DNA of 64,000 bases from Tubulanus polymorphus (GCF_964204645.1 NC_134033.1:124001-188000), one strand, 5' to 3'; positions 25,887 through 40,842 are shown, counted from the stretch's first letter. Notes: a model not told the origin generated them from the letters alone. Made by a program: numbers and translations.

Positions 25887-27602
25887 TGTGCGGTCTGAAG
25901 TATCTAGAGGTCACCAAGACTCAACATTACCCCTTTCATATCATTCGAGGTCAAGTTCTATATTTATGTGACAAATATCTATGAAACATTTTGCTCAAAT
26001 AAATTCATTCTGTTTTCATATGGATGAAAATAAGTGTAGTTATTCATTTCAGTTTTAAATTCGTCTCTGTTTTGAGGAATTACTATTTTCCCCGAACTCA
26101 GATCCAGAATATCACCTTGCCATCACCATGACAACGCACCAGTCAAAACAAACAAATATCATTCAGAAATGAAGCCCTGTAGATTCTTGGTTTCAAGTTA
26201 CTCTATTTTGGTTGAGTAGATTCTGAATGATGCAAAGTTAACTAGAGACACTGGTTTTACCAAAATCATCTCTGGAAGACAGTGCCAATCCTGGAAGGGT
26301 TTTAACAGTCACTCAGATATTGTGTTCCACTGCATTCAGATCAAACCAACAGTTCACACTCAATTTGAGAAATATTTTGTCTTAATGTAAAATAAATTTC
26401 ACGTTTAATTTGACACTGAAGATATAAATTTCTAAATTTCCAATAGATGGCACCTGTGATATACAGTATATTCGTAGTAATCCAATAATTTGGTGGTTCA
26501 GCAGAAATCCAATAGGTGGCGATCATGTCGTAATAACTATTCATCAGTATATATCAGACACCCTGGTTTATCATCTGATCAAAATCACTGGTTTTGAACT
26601 TGGAACATCCTAAAAATCCTCTAAACAGCATGAAACATCACAGTCATTTAGAATCAATAATTCATTCATTTGACGCGCAGTCAATTTCAGGTTAAGACGT
26701 GTCGCAGGTTTCAGTTATTGAGATCCTCCTCCATTAGACTGAAAATAAATCAAACAACATTCATTATAACATCATTAGAGCAATTCAAAAAAATCATATC
26801 AAATATTCGATATAAATAAGAGTAACTAAACAAACCTGATTTAAACATCACCTTCTTTTGAGAAGAATAAACAAAACTCTAGCGTTACGCCTACATCTGA
26901 AATAATACAAAACACTGAATATCATTATTTCTTCATCAGATAAAAAATGAAAACAGATTCAACAAGATTCAAAATGCTTTTAGTGCCAACAATTTTCAGT
27001 GTTAATATCTTTTTTTCATACAAGACTTAACGGTAAATTGGTTCAGACTTAGAGCAGGGAACACTATATGAATTTATTCCCACATCGTCTGAAATTACAG
27101 ATTTCACAATGAAATTTGCAGCGTGTTCGTTGCTCAGCTGCAGGTGAATCGCACCATTCAAACATGTTTGATATTTCCACAGTTAATTTCATCGCAGCAA
27201 AATTTTTGTTTAGTCCCAAACACAGTAAATTGAGCCGCAATCTTTGACAAGCTTTCAAATCATGACGGCATCAATGATTTGAGAACGGCGCTGAAAACCT
27301 GCTTGGATTTCGGTTAACTCTGTTTTAAAACACCACAGTTTTTAACTTCAAAACTGTTTCTACAAATCTACTGTCGGTTTTTATTCATCGACTAGAAGTG
27401 GTGCAACGCCGTGCATATCACAGCAGTTTGTGTCAGTTGCATTGAAAGCAACTGTTGGCCTACCGTAGGCCGGAGTAGAACACGGGCAACTAGCCCAATA
27501 CGGCTTGCGACGAGTCGGTAGGCGTCGGGTTGCCGTTGCAAGCCGGCTTACGTCGAACAGATAGAGCAGCAACTGGAGATTGTAGTCGGGAAAATCTCTT
27601 AC

Positions 27603-29375
27603 CTGTTTTGGAATCCCCTCGGTCCGGCAACGGCACTTCCCGATAAACTACCGTTCAAACTGGAGCCAGCAATCGCTCTGTTACTGGCCGATTAGCGATC
27701 GCTCTCATCGCGGATTATCCCGACTCGGTCGATGAGGCTTCCGCTAGCGCTAAGACTGCCAGTCATAGCCATAGACATCTCACCGATACTAGGTCCGATA
27801 CTGGGGTTCGCTATCCGGTGACTGGTCGTTTCTATACTGTGAGAATCAGCTACAACAAATATAAACATTCACTCATACTAGTACTGAATTAACTTAAATG
27901 ACGTCATAGGGGGATTCATATAGCAGCCACACCAGACAACATGGCTTTATCAGTCAATCCCCTTATGACATCATCAAATTATCTTTCTCTTTCTGGCAAG
28001 TCTATATAAAACGTAGAAAAGTTAGCCACCTCCAATAAATCCGCCTATGACATCATCAAATTATCCCTTCAGAATCCTAGAAAGACAGCTGATTCCGGAC
28101 CCTGCACTATATGAAAAGTATGGTTTAAGTACTTACGGGCGTAAGGCCCCGATGGGCCACTTCCTTCGTTCTGTTCGAACTCAAATCGAACTCCGCCCGG
28201 AGTTAGTCGTCGATACGCCGCAACCACCGCTGCGACACAGCGATATCGGTACCACGCCGTAAACATACGCCAATAATATCGGTACACCGATACCAACGGC
28301 TAAACTAGCGACAACTGGCGCTACGATAACAGACGCAGTTACACCACCGGCTATTACCATATTCCTCTTGTGCTGTGGTAGGTGACCGTAACGTGTGTGT
28401 AACTGAAACACAAGATAAACACATGAGAAATAGCATTTTTCATAGTAAAATTTGCAATAAAAATCTAGCGCGTGGTGGATTTAGGTTCCAATCTCTGTTT
28501 CTGACTAGCGCCATCAAACGAGTAATTTCAGAACTTGAATTTGTCGATATCCTGTATTTCACCCGCTAAGCCTTATCATATGTCCTTGTCATTACGGTTA
28601 AATGACAGTAACCACTTGATACAGTTTATGCGCAGTATTTAGAACTAGGATTTTGACAAAAAAGGATTTATTACTTCTAAGTGTTGGTTATTCAACGTCA
28701 CTCTGTGAATTCAATTCGAATACAGTCTATATTCAATCCCAGTTTTTGGCTATATTCAATTATTGAAAAACTGGGATTGGGATTGACTGGAATTGACTTT
28801 GTATTGAGTTTAACAGTTGTGTGGGTTTAATTTCAACATGAAAGGACATTTCAAAGGACATAATGATATCTGTAATGAGGCATTCAATGAATGAACACTT
28901 TGAATCCCAGTTCATCTGTTTGGGTTAAATTTCTTTAGTTCAAAAATTTCCTCAAATTGAAAAACTGTAGTCAGAAAGCTGACCTACCACACATATTAAG
29001 CTATCATTTTATGTCTCACGTGGTCACCCTGTGTGGTAGGCCTCACGTATAAAAGACTTTCAGTGTCCATGCGTATATGTACTCGGAATTCAGACCAAAA
29101 ACGACCTTTTGGGCACGAGGCCCTTGTGACTCGTGTGGAAATATAATAATGATCACTAAATTCAGATTCTCACAGACAGACGGCAGATGGATTCCTAATA
29201 TTAGTCGATAATTTACCTTGCGTCCGACCCAGACGGGATCCCTATGATCATCGCGGGAACTGCGACTCCAGCAACGAGTCCGATACCGACCGGAGCGCCA
29301 ACTAACGTGCCGAGTTGCCACAATATCTTCTTTCGGCTCCATGGCTTTTTACCCCAGAAAGTGCAGCCAGACGGA
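27603..29375 (-). pseudogene. RNF19-like gene fragment, copy 2
   Basis: Exon a is 29217-29375, exon b 28137-28402 and exon c 27603-27831. It shares the exon b frameshift and the exon c TAA (27692-27694) with all other copies. In addition, exon a has lost one A in GACGGGATCC (GACGGGAATCC elsewhere), which shifts the frame inside the first membrane helix. After the exon b frameshift the family-like frame reads [17 protein letters not shown]. Confidence 0.85.
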
Positions 29376-30334
29376 CTGAAAATCAACATAATCGACTAAA
29401 TTATTACTCAATTTCTAAGGACTTATAAACCTATATCATCGATTAAACATCATTAGAGCAATTCACAATCAAATCAAATTAAATCATATCAAATATTCGA
29501 TATAAATAAGAGTAACTAAACAAACCTGATCTAAACATCACCTTCTTTTGAGTAGAATAAACAAAACTCTAGCGTTACGCCTACATCTGAAATAATACAA
29601 AACACTGAAAATCATTATTCCTTCATCAGATAAAAAATGAAAACAGATTCAACAAGATTCAAAATGCTTTTAGTCTCAAGAATTTTCAGTGTCACAATCT
29701 TTTTTTCATACAAGACTTAACGGTAAATTGGTTCAGACTTAGAGCAGGGAACACTATATCTTTGAAAATATGTTGGCATCAATGATTTGAGAACGGCGCT
29801 GAAAACCTGCTTGGATTTTGGTTAACTCGATTTTAAGACATCACTGAAACTGGTTTCTAGAGGTCTGTGATTCGGGCCTGAGATATATCTACCTGAATTG
29901 AGGGATCACTTGTTCACTTCATCGCCAAACAGTTATTCCTTGAACTTCCTGATGACTGCAGTTAATTAGTAGAGCTTCACCCTGAAATAAACATAGAAAC
30001 CTGTCAGAGAAAGCACTTTTTACTGAATGACGGTTTTACAGCACGCATCAGTGAATAGAGATCGCTGCTGCTCGTGGGGTTAAACCGGAGTGTTTTATGT
30101 CGCTCTCCATCTCGAATCACCTTCATACATCACAAGTATTCGATTCATAAGTAAATTTACTTACTGTATTTCAATGTTGAAATGGTTTGAAGACATTCTG
30201 TCGCTTCTGCGTTGAAAGAGAAGCTTCTAAATATTTCAAGTGAAAATTGGGATTGATTCGTCCGCCATCATTCTTAAATGGGACATACTTCACTTGGGAG
30301 GGCTAGTTCTGTAGACCGCGCAGATCGAGGTCGA

Positions 30335-30670
30335 CTAGGACTCAGCGGCAAGAGCGCTCCGGGCACCGACTAAAGAGTTCACGGTAGTGCCCGCGGTAGA
30401 CTTAACATGCCGCTCCGAATTGATAGTTGCTGGAAATAATACCACGAAATTAGAAATTTGTAGCGATTTCCGTGCAATAGTTGAACAGATGAATGTCCTA
30501 CTAAAATCCTGCAACAAATTGGCATCAATCTGAACGGGATAAATAAGTTCATACACAAACACCGTCCTATGGACTGGGTGTAAAGCGGGACTCGACACTT
30601 CCCGGTTGGAGTAAATATCTAACAGGTGGTGCTCCGGTAGATTTTGTGAAACAGCTGATGACATTTTCAT
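30335..30670 (-). CDS. 111-codon open frame, unit 2, unknown
   Basis: Open from ATG to TAG on the - strand, about 230 bp downstream of the TCTCGCGAGA inverted repeat. It begins MKMSSAVSQNLPEHHLLD and ends SLVGARSALAAES. I recognise no domain, signal peptide or membrane segment. Compared with units 3 and 4 it has several amino-acid changes in a short stretch (HRTVFVYELIYPV versus NRTVFVSGRIYPV), which argues against strong constraint. It may be a non-coding first exon or chance. Confidence 0.2.
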   Translation of the reverse strand: MKMSSAVSQNLPEHHLLDIYSNREVSSPALHPVHRTVFVYELIYPVQIDANLLQDFSRTFICSTIARKSLQISNFVVLFPATINSERHVKSTAGTTVNSLVGARSALAAES

Positions 30671-30897
30671 GATCTTTAGACGAGTTTGATCGCCGTTTTA
30701 CCGTCGTGGAATGGCACCTATTGTGAAAACTGATTAGGTGTGAAGTGATGCAATGACATTCAGTTGAAGTCAAACGACGAGAAGGGCTCCGAGACTGATT
30801 TGGACTTTACGAGAGGAATAAACTATTTTTGAGGTATCAAGATGGATCTGGCACAGAGCCAAAGCCGGCAAACTGACTTATGAATTTTATTTCTGTG

Positions 30898-30969
30898 TTG
30901 TTGATAATCTCGCGAGACAAGCGCTAATATTGTATAAATCTAGTTTCGTTCTCGCGAGATTATCAACAA
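30898..30969. promoter_or_regulatory. Inverted repeat with two TCTCGCGAGA elements (unit 2)
   Basis: Same 20-bp perfect arms and spacing as in unit 1, with both decamers intact. Confidence 0.7.
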
Positions 30970-31142
30970 TCCGGAAATAAAGTGCAACCTGATTTAGAAG
31001 GCCCGCCCAGCCCGGGGGCGCAAACCCTATTGATATTGATGAAAGCAAAATACTTGACTGTTTTTAGAGTAAAAATACAGATATCTTTTCTTCATCTATT
31101 TATAGACTGATTCTGAAGAAGAGGAGAACACAAATAACAGTT

Positions 31143-31196
<54 letters not shown>

Positions 31197-32911
31197 TGCG
31201 CGGTCTGAAGTATCTAGAGGTCACCAAGACTCAACATTACCCCTTTCATATCATTCGAGGTCAAGTTCTATATTTATGTGACAAATATCTATGAAATATT
31301 TTGCTCAAATAAATTCATTCTGTTTTCATATCGATGAAAATAAGTGTAGTTATTCATTTCAGTTTTAAATTCGTCTCTGTTTTGAGGAATTACTATTTTT
31401 CCCGACATCAGATCCAGAATATCACCTTGCCATCACCATGACAACGCACCAGTCAAAACAAACAACAATCATTCAGAAATGAAGCCCTGTAGATTCTTGG
31501 TTTCAAGTTTCTCTATTTTGGTTGAGTAGATTCTGAATGATGCAAAGTTAACTAAGACACTGGTTTTATCAAAATCATCTCTGGAAGACAGTGTCAATCC
31601 TGGAAGGGTTTTAACAGTCACTCAGATATTGTGTTCCACTGCATTCAGATCAAACCAACAGTTCACACTCAACTTGAGAACTATTTTGTCTTAATGTAAA
31701 ATAAATTTCACGTTTAATTTGACACTGAAGATATAAATTTCTAAATTTCCAATAGATGGCACCTGTGATATACAGTATATTCGTAGTAATCCAATAATTT
31801 GGTGGTTCAGCAGAAATCCAATAGGTGGCGATCATGTCGTAATAACTATTCATCAGTATATATCAGACACCCTGGTTTATCATCTGATCAAAATCACTGG
31901 GTTTGAACTTGGAACATCCTATAAATCCTCTAAACAGCATGAAACATCACAGTCATTTAGAATCAATAATTCATTCATTTGACGCGCAGTCAATTTTAGG
32001 TGTAGACGTGTCGCAGGTTTCAGTTATTGAGATCCTCCTCCATTAGACTGAAAATAAATCAAACAACATTCATTATAACATCATTAGAGCAATTCAAAAA
32101 AATCATATCAAATATTCGATATAAATAAGAGTAACTAAACAAACCTGATTTAAACATCACCTTCTTTTGAGAAGAATAAACAAAACTCTAGCGTTACGCC
32201 TACATCTGAAATAATACAAAACACTGAATATCATTATTTCTTCATCAGATAAAAAATGAAAACAGATTCAACAAGATTCAAAATGCTGTTAGTGTCAAGA
32301 ATTTTCAGTGTTACAATTTTTTTTCATACAAGACTTAACGGTAAATTGGTTCAGACTTAGAGCAGGGAACACTATATGAATTTATTCCCACACCGTCTGA
32401 AATTACAGATTTCACAATGAAATTTGCAGCGTGTTCGTTGCTCAGCAGCAGGTGAATCGCACCATTCAAACATGTTTGATATTTCCACAGTAAATTTCAT
32501 CGCAGCAAAATTTTTGTTTAGTCCCAAACACAGTAAATTGAGCCGCAATCTTTGACAAGCTTTCAAATCATGACGGCATCAATGATTTGAGAACGGCGCT
32601 GAAAACCTGCTTGGATTTTGGTTAACTCGGTTTTAAAACACCACAGTTTTTAACTTCGAAACTGTTTCTACAAATCTACTGTGGGTTTTTATTCATCGAC
32701 TAGAAGTGTTGCAAAGCCGTGCATATCACAGCAGTTTGTGTCAGTTGCGATCCAAAGCAACTGTTGGCCTACTGTAGGCCGGAGTAGAACATGGGCAACT
32801 AGCCGGATACGGCTTGCGACGAGTCGGTAGGCGTCGGGTTGCCGTCGCAAGCCGGCTTATGTCGAACAGATAGAGCAGCAACTGGAGATTGTAGTCGGGA
32901 AAATCTCTTAC

Positions 32912-33140
32912 CCGTTTTGGAATCCGCTCGGTCCGGCAACGGCGCTTCCCGATAAACTACCGTTCAAACTGGAGCCAGCAATCGCTCTGTTACTGGCCGA
33001 TTAGCGATCGCTCTCATCGCGGATTATCCCGACTCGGTCGATGTGGTTTCCGCTAGCGCTAAGACTGCCAGTCATAGCCATAGACAACTCACCGTTACTA
33101 GGTCCGATACTGGGGTTCGCTACCTGGTGACTGGTCGTTT
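32912..33140 (-). pseudogene. RNF19-like fragment, copy 3, exon c
   Basis: 229-bp exon c with the shared in-frame TAA at 33001-33003. The donor reads CGG|GTAAGAG, where the other copies have CAG|GTAAGAG. Its partner exons are b at 33446-33707 and a at 34551-34710. Confidence 0.8.
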
Positions 33141-33445
33141 CTATACTGTGAGAATCAGCTACAACAAATATAAACATTCACTCATACTAGTACTGAACTA
33201 ACTTAAATGACATCATAGGGGGATTTATATAGCAGCCACACCAGACAACATGGCTTTATCAGTTAATCCCCTTATGACATCATCAAATTATCTTTCTCTT
33301 TCTGGCAAGTCTATATAAAACGTAGAAAAGTTGGCCACCTCCAATAAATCCCCCTATGACATCATCAAATTATCCTTTATGAATCCTAGAAAGACAGCTG
33401 ATTCCGGACCCTGCACTATATGAAAAGTATGGTTTAAGTACTTAC

Positions 33446-34710
33446 GGGCGTAAGGCCCCGATGGGCCACTTCATTCTGTTCGAACTCAAATCGAACTCCG
33501 CCCGGAGTCAGTCGTCGATACGCCGCAACCACCGCTGCGACACAGCGATAACGGTACCACGCCGTAAACATACGCCAATAATATCGGTACACCGATACCA
33601 ACGGCTAAACTAGCGACAACTGGCGCTACGATAACAGACGCAGTTACACCACCGGCTATTACCATATTCCTCTTGTGCTGTGGTAGGTGACCGTAACGTG
33701 TATGTAACTGAAACACAAGATAAACACATGAGAAATAGCATTTTTCATAGTAAAAATCTCGCGCAGGGTGGATTTAGGTTCCAATTTCTGTTTCTGACTA
33801 GCGCCATCAAGCGAGTAATTTCAGAACTTGAATTTGTTGATATCCTGTATTTCACCCGATAAGCCTTATCATATGTCCTTGTCATTACGGTTAAATGACA
33901 GTAACCACTTGATACAGTTTATGCGCAGTATTTAGAACTAGGATTTTGACAAATAAAATCAATAAGGATTTATTACTTCTAAGTGTTGGTTATTCAACGT
34001 CACTCTGTGAATTCAATTCGAATACAGTCTATATTCAATCCCAGTTTTTGGCTGTATTCAATCCCAGTTTTTGGCTATATTCAATTATTGAAAAACTGGG
34101 ATTGGGATTGACTGGAATTGACTTTGTATTGAGTTTTACAGTTGTGTGGGTTTAATTTCAACATGAAAGGACATTTCAAATGACATAATAAATAATATCT
34201 GTAATGAGGCATTCAATAAATGAACACTTTGAATCCCAGTTCATCTGTTTGGGTTAAATTTCTTTAGTTCAAAAATTTCCTCAAATTGAAAAACTGTAGT
34301 CGGAAAGCTGACCTACCACACATATTAAGCTATCATTTTATGTCTCACGTGGTCACCCTGTGTGGCAGGCCTCACGTATAAAAGACTTTCAGTTATGTGT
34401 CCATGCGTATATGTTCTCGGAATTCAGATCAAAAACGACCTTTTGGGCACGAGGCCCTTGTGACTCGTGTGGAAATATAATAATGATCACTAAATTGAGA
34501 TTCTCACAGACAGACGGCAGATGGATTCCTAATATTAGTCGATAATTTACCTTGCGTCCGACCCAGACGGGAATCCCTATGATCATCGCGGGAACTGCGA
34601 TTCCAGCAACGAGTCCGATACCGACCGGAGCGCCAACTAACGTGCCGAGTTGCCACAATATCTTCTTTCGGCTCCATGGCTTTTTACCCCAGAAAGTGCA
34701 GCCAGACGGA
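33446..34710 (-). pseudogene. RNF19-like fragment, copy 3, exons b and a
   Basis: Exon a (34551-34710) is fully open and reads [16 protein letters not shown], the closest of the five to vertebrate RNF19. Exon b (33446-33707) keeps the shared frameshift and has a further 4-bp deletion near its 3' end (CACTTCATTCTG versus CACTTCCTTCGTTCTG). Confidence 0.85.
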
Positions 34711-35668
34711 CTGAAAATCAACATAATCGACTAAATTATTACTCAATTTCTAAGGACTTATAAACCTTTATCATCGATTAAACATCATTAGAGCAATTCA
34801 CAATCAAATCAAATTAAATCATATCAAATATTCGATATAAATAAGAGTAACTAAACGAACCTGATCTAAACATCACCTTCTTTTGAGTAGAATAAACAAA
34901 ACTCTAGCGTTACGCCTACATCTGAAATAATACAAAACACTGAAAATCATTATTCCTTCATCAGATAAAAAATGAAAACAGATTCAACAAGATTCAAAAT
35001 GCTTTTAGTGTCAAGAATTTTCAGTGTCACAATCTTTTTTTCATACAAGACTTAACGGTAAATTGGTTCAGACTTAGAGCAGGGAACACTATATCTTTGA
35101 AAATATGTTGGCATCAATGATTTGAGAACGGCGCTGAAAACCTGCTTGGATTTTGGTTAACTCGATTTTAGGACACCACTGAAACTGGTTTCTAGAGGTC
35201 TGTGATTCGGGCCTGAGATATATCTACCTGAATTGAGGGATCACTTGTTCACTTCATCGCCAAACAGTTATTCCTTGAACTTCCTGATGACTGCAGTTAA
35301 TTAGTAGAGCTTCACCCTGAAATAAACATAGAAACCTTTCAGAGAAAGCACTTTTTACTGAATGACGGTTTTACACGCATCAGTGAATAAAGATTGCTGC
35401 TGCTCGTGGGGTTAAACCGGAGTGTTTTATGTCGCTCTCCATCTCGAATCACCTTCATACATCACAAGTATTCGATTCATAAGTAAATTTACTTACTGTA
35501 TTTCAATGTTGAAATGGTTTGAAGACATTCTGTCGCTTCTGCGTTGAAAGAGAAGCTTCTAAATATTTCAAGTGAAAATTGGGATTGATTCGTCCGCCAT
35601 CATTCTTAAATGGGACATACTCCACACTGAGGAGGGCTAGTTCTGTAGACCGCGCAGATCGAGGTCGA

Positions 35669-36004
35669 CTAGGACTCAGCGGCAAGAGCGCTCCGGGCAC
35701 CGACTAAAGAGTTCACGGTAGTGCCCGCGGTAGACTTTACATGCCGCTCCGAATTGATAGTTGCTGGAAATAATACCACGAAATTAGAAATTTGTAGCGA
35801 TTTCCGTGCATTAGTTGAACAGATGAATGTCCTACTAAAATCCTGCAACAAATTGGCATCAATCTGAACGGGATAAATACGTCCGGACACAAACACCGTC
35901 CGATTGACTGGGTGTAAAGCGGGACTCGACACTTCCCGGTTGGAGTAAACATCTAACAGGTGGTGCTCCGGGAGATTTTGTGAAACAGCTGATGACATTT
36001 TCAT
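35669..36004 (-). CDS. 111-codon open frame, unit 3, unknown
   Basis: Homologue of 30335-30670 with the same length and position in the unit. In unit 1 (about 25039-25404) the frame is broken by small deletions near 25275-25305. The related region in unit 5 (47190-47290) is strongly diverged. Confidence 0.2.
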   Translation of the reverse strand: MKMSSAVSQNLPEHHLLDVYSNREVSSPALHPVNRTVFVSGRIYPVQIDANLLQDFSRTFICSTNARKSLQISNFVVLFPATINSERHVKSTAGTTVNSLVGARSALAAES

Positions 36005-36234
36005 GATCTTTAGACGAGTTTGATCGCCGTTTTACCGTCGCTGAATGGCACCTATTGTGAAAACTGATTAGGTGTGAAGTGATGCAATGACATTCAGTTG
36101 AAGTCAAACGACGAGAAGGGCTCCGAGACTGATTTGGACTTTACGAGAGGAATAAACTATTTTTGAGAAGGTATCAAGATGGATCTGGCACAGAGCCAAA
36201 GCCGGCAAACTGACTTATGAATTTTATTTCTGTG

Positions 36235-36306
36235 TTGTTGATAATCTCGCGAGACTAGCGCTAATATTGTATAAATCTAGTTTCGTTCTCGCGAGATTAT
36301 CAACAA
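36235..36306. promoter_or_regulatory. Inverted repeat with two TCTCGCGAGA elements (unit 3)
   Basis: Same 20-bp perfect arms. The spacer has GAC|TAGCG instead of GAC|AAGCG, a variant shared with unit 4. Both decamers are intact. Confidence 0.7.
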
Positions 36307-38227
36307 TCCGGAAATAAAGTGCAACCTGATTTAGAAGGCCCGCCCGGCCCGGGGGCGCAAACCCTATTGATATTGATGAAAGCAAAATACTTGACTGTTT
36401 TTAGAGTAAAAATACAGATATCTTTTCTTCATCTATTTATAGACTTATTCTGAAGAAGAGGAGAACACAAATAACAGTTTTCATCATCATCATCATCATC
36501 ATCATCATCTGCGCGGTCTAAAGTATCTAGAGGTCACCCAGACTCAACATTACCCCCTTCATATCATTCGAGGTCAAGTTCTATATTTATGTGACAAATA
36601 TCTATGAAGTATTTTGCTCAAATAAATTCATTCTGTTTTCATATCGATGAAAATAAGTGTAGTTATTCATTTCAGTTTTAAATTCGTCTCTGTTTTGAGG
36701 AATTACTATTTTTCCCGACATCAGATCCAGAATATCACCTTGCCATCACCATGACAACGCACCAGTCAAAACAAACAACAATCATTCAGAAATGAAGCCC
36801 TGTAGATTCTTGGTTTCAAGTTTCTCTATTTTGGTTGAGTAGATTCTGAATGATGCAAAGTTAACTAAGACACTGGTTTTATCAAAATCATCTCTGGAAG
36901 ACAGTGCCAATCCTGGAAGGGTTTTAACAGTCACTCAGATATCGTGTTCCACTGCATTCAGATCAAACCAACAGTTCACACTCAACTTGAGAACTATTTT
37001 GTCTTAATGTAAAATAAATTTCACGTTTAATTTGACACTGAAGATATAAATTTCTAAATTTCCAATAGATGGCACCTGTGATATACAGTATATTCGTATT
37101 AATCCAATAATTTGGTGGTTCAGCAGAAATCCAATAGGTGGCGATCATGTCGTAATAACTATTCATCAGTATATATCAGACACCCTGGTTTATCATCTGA
37201 TCAAAATCACTGGGTTTGAACTTGGAACATCCTAAAAATCCTCTAAACAGCATGAAACATCACAGTCATTTAGAATCAATAATTCATTCATTTGACGCGC
37301 AGTCAATTTCAGGTGTAGACGTGTCGCAGGTTTCAGTTATTGAGATCCTCCTCCATTAGACTGAAAATAAATCAAACAACATTCATTATAACATCATTAG
37401 AGCAATTCACAAAAATCATATCAAATATTCGATATAAATAAGAGTAACTAAACAAACCTGATCTAAACATCACCTTCTTTTGAGAAAAATAACCAAAACT
37501 CTAGCGTTACGCCTACATCTGAAATAATACAAAACACTGAAAATCATTATTTCTTCATCAGATAAAAAATGAAAACAGATTCAACAAGATTCAAAATGCT
37601 TTTAGTGTCAAGAATTGTCAGTGTTACAATTGTTTTTTCCTACAAGACTTAACGGTAAATTGGTTCAGACTTAGAGCAGGGAACACTATATGAATTTATT
37701 CCCACACCGTCTGAAATTACAGATTTCACAATGAAATTTGCAGCGTGTTCGTTGCTCAGCTGCAGGTGAATCGCACCATTCAAACATGTTTGATATTTCC
37801 ACAGTAAATTTTGTCGCAGCAAATATTTTTGCTAAGTCCCAAACACAGTAAATTGAGCCGCAATCTTTGACAAGCTTTCAAATCATGACGGCATCAATGA
37901 TTTGAGAACGGCGCTGAAAACCTGCTTGGATTTCGGTTAACTCGGTTTTAAAACACCACAGTTTTTAACTTCGAAACTGTTTCTACAAATCTACTGTGGG
38001 TTTTTTATTCGTCGACTAAAAGTGGTGCAACGCCGTGCATATCACAGCAGTTTGTGTCAGTTGCGATCGAAAGCAACTGTTGGCCTACCGTAGGCCGGAG
38101 TAGAACACGGGCATCTAGCCCGATACGGCTTGCGACGAGTCGGTAGGCGTCGGGTTGCCGTCGCAAGCCGGCTTATGTCGAACAGATAGAGCAGCAACTG
38201 GAGATTGTAGTCGGGAAAATCTCTTAC

Positions 38228-40023
38228 CTGTTTTGGAATCCGCTCGGTCCGGCAACGGCGCTTCCTGATAAACTACCGTTCAAACTGGAGCCAGCAATCG
38301 CTCTGTTACTGGCCGATTAGCGATCGCTCTCATCGCGGATTATCCTGACTCGGTCGATGTGGCTTCCGCTAGCGCTAAGACTGCCATTCATAGCCATAGA
38401 CATCTCACCGATACTAGGTCCGATACTGGGGTTCGCTACCCGGTGACTGGTCGTTTCTATACTGTGAGAATCAGCTACAACAAATATAAACATTCACTCA
38501 TACTAGTACTGAACTAACTTAAATGACGTCATAGGGGGATTTATATAGCAGCCACACCAGACAACATGGCTTTATCAGTTAATCCCCCTATGACATCATC
38601 AAATTATCTTTCTCTTTCTGGCAAGTCTATATAAAACGTAGAAAAGTTGGCCACCTCCAATAAATCCCCCTATGACATCATCAAATTATCCCTTATGAAT
38701 CCTAGAAAGACAGCTGATTCCGGACCCTGCACTATATGAAAAGTATGGTTTAAGTACTTACGGGCGTAAGGCCCCGATGGGCCACTTCCTTCGTTCTGTT
38801 CGAACTCAAATCGAACTCCGTCCGGAGTCAGTCGTCGATACGCCGCAACCACCGCTGCGACACAGCGATATCGGTACCACGCCGTAAACATACGCCAATA
38901 ATATCGGTACACCGATACCAACGGCGACAACTAGCGACAACTGGCGCTACGATAACAGACGCAGTTACACCACCGGCTATTACCATATTCCTCTTGTGCT
39001 GTGGTAGGTGACTGTAACGTGTATGTAACTGAAACACAAGATAAACACATGAGAAATAGCATTTTTCATAGTAAAATTTGCGATAAAAATCTAGCGCGTG
39101 GTGGATTTAGGTTCCAATTTCTGTTTCTGACTAGCGCCATCAAGCGAGTAATTTCAGAACTTGAATTTGTTGATATCCTGTATTTCACCCGATAAGCCTT
39201 ATCATATGTCCTTGTCATTACGGTTAAATGACAGTAACCACTTGATACAGTTGATGCGCAGTGTTTAGAACTAGGATTTTGACAAATAAAATCAATAAGG
39301 ATTTATTACTTCTAAGTGTTGGTTATTCAACGTCACTCTGTGAATTCAATTCGAATACAGTCTATATTCAATCCCAGTTTTTGGCTATATTCAATTATTG
39401 AAAAACTGGGATTGGGATTGACTGGAATTGACTTTGTATTGAGTTTTACAGTTGTGTGGGTTTAATTTCAACATGAAAGGACATTTCAAATGACATAATA
39501 AATAATATCTGTAATGAGGCATTCAATAAATGAACACTTTGAATCCCAGTTCATCTGTTTGGGTTAAATTCCTTTAGTTCAAAAATTTCATCAAATTGAA
39601 AAACTGTAGTCAGAAAGCTGACCTACCACACATATTAAGCTATCATTTTATGTCTCACGTGGTCACCCTGTGTGGTAGGCTTCACGTATAAAAGACTTTC
39701 AGTTATGTGTCCATGCGTATATGTTCTCGGCATTCAGACCAAAAACGACCTTTTGGGCACGAGGCCCTTGTGATTCGTGTGGAAATATAATAATGATCAC
39801 TAAATTGAGATTCTCACAGACAGACGGCAGATGGATTCCTAATATTAGTCGATAATTTACCTTGCGTCCGACCCAGACGGGAATCCCTATGATCATCGCG
39901 GGAACTGCGATTCCAGCAACGAGTCCGATACCGACCGGAGCGCCAACTAACGTGCCGAGTTGCCACAATATCTTCTTCATTCGGCTCCATGGCTTTTTAT
40001 CCCAGAAAGTGCAGCCAGACGGA
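38228..40023 (-). pseudogene. RNF19-like gene fragment, copy 4
   Basis: Exon a is 39861-40023 (open, with the extra Met codon shared with copy 1), exon b 38762-39028 and exon c 38228-38456. The shared frameshift and TAA (38317-38319) are present. In exon b there is an extra private 1-bp insertion near 38925 (ACGGCGACAACTAGC versus ACGGCTAAACTAGC). It destroys the second helix from PVVAS onward. Confidence 0.85.
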
Positions 40024-40842
40024 CTGAAAATCAACATAATCGACTAAATTATTACTCAATTTCTAAGGACTTATAAACCTTTATCATCGATTAAACATCA
40101 TTAGAGCAATTCACAATCAAATCAAATTAAATCATATCAAATATTCGATATAAATAAGAGTAACTAAACGAACCTGATCTAAACATCACCTTCTTTTGAG
40201 TTGAATAAACAAAACTCTAGCGTTACGCCTACATCTGAAATAATACAAAACACTGAATATCATTATTTCTTCATCAGACAAAAAATGAAAACAGATTCAA
40301 CAAGATTCAAAATGCTTTTAGTGCCAAGAATTTGTTACAATCTTTTTCTCATACAAGACTTAACGGTAAATTGGTTCAGACTTAGAGCAGGGAACACTAT
40401 ATGAATTTATTCCCACACCGTCTGAAATTACAAATTTAACAATGAAATTTTCAGCGTGTTCGTTGCTCAGCTGCAGGTGAATCGCACCATTCAAACATGT
40501 TTGATATTTCCACAGTAAATTTCATCGCAGCGAAATTTTGCAAAGTCCCAAACACAGTAAATTGAGCCGCAATCTTTGACAAGCTTTCAAATCATGATGG
40601 CATCAATGATTTGAGAACGGCGCTGAAAACCTACTTGGATTTTGGTTAACTCTGTTTTAAAACACCACTGAAACTGGTTTGTAGAGGTCTGTGATTAGGG
40701 CCTAAGATATATCTACCTGAATCGAGGGATCACTTGTTCACTTCATCGCCAAACAGTTATTCCTTGAACTTCCTGATGACTGCAGTTAATTAGTAGAGCA
40801 TCACCCTGAAATAAACATAGAAACCTGTCAGAGAAAGCACTC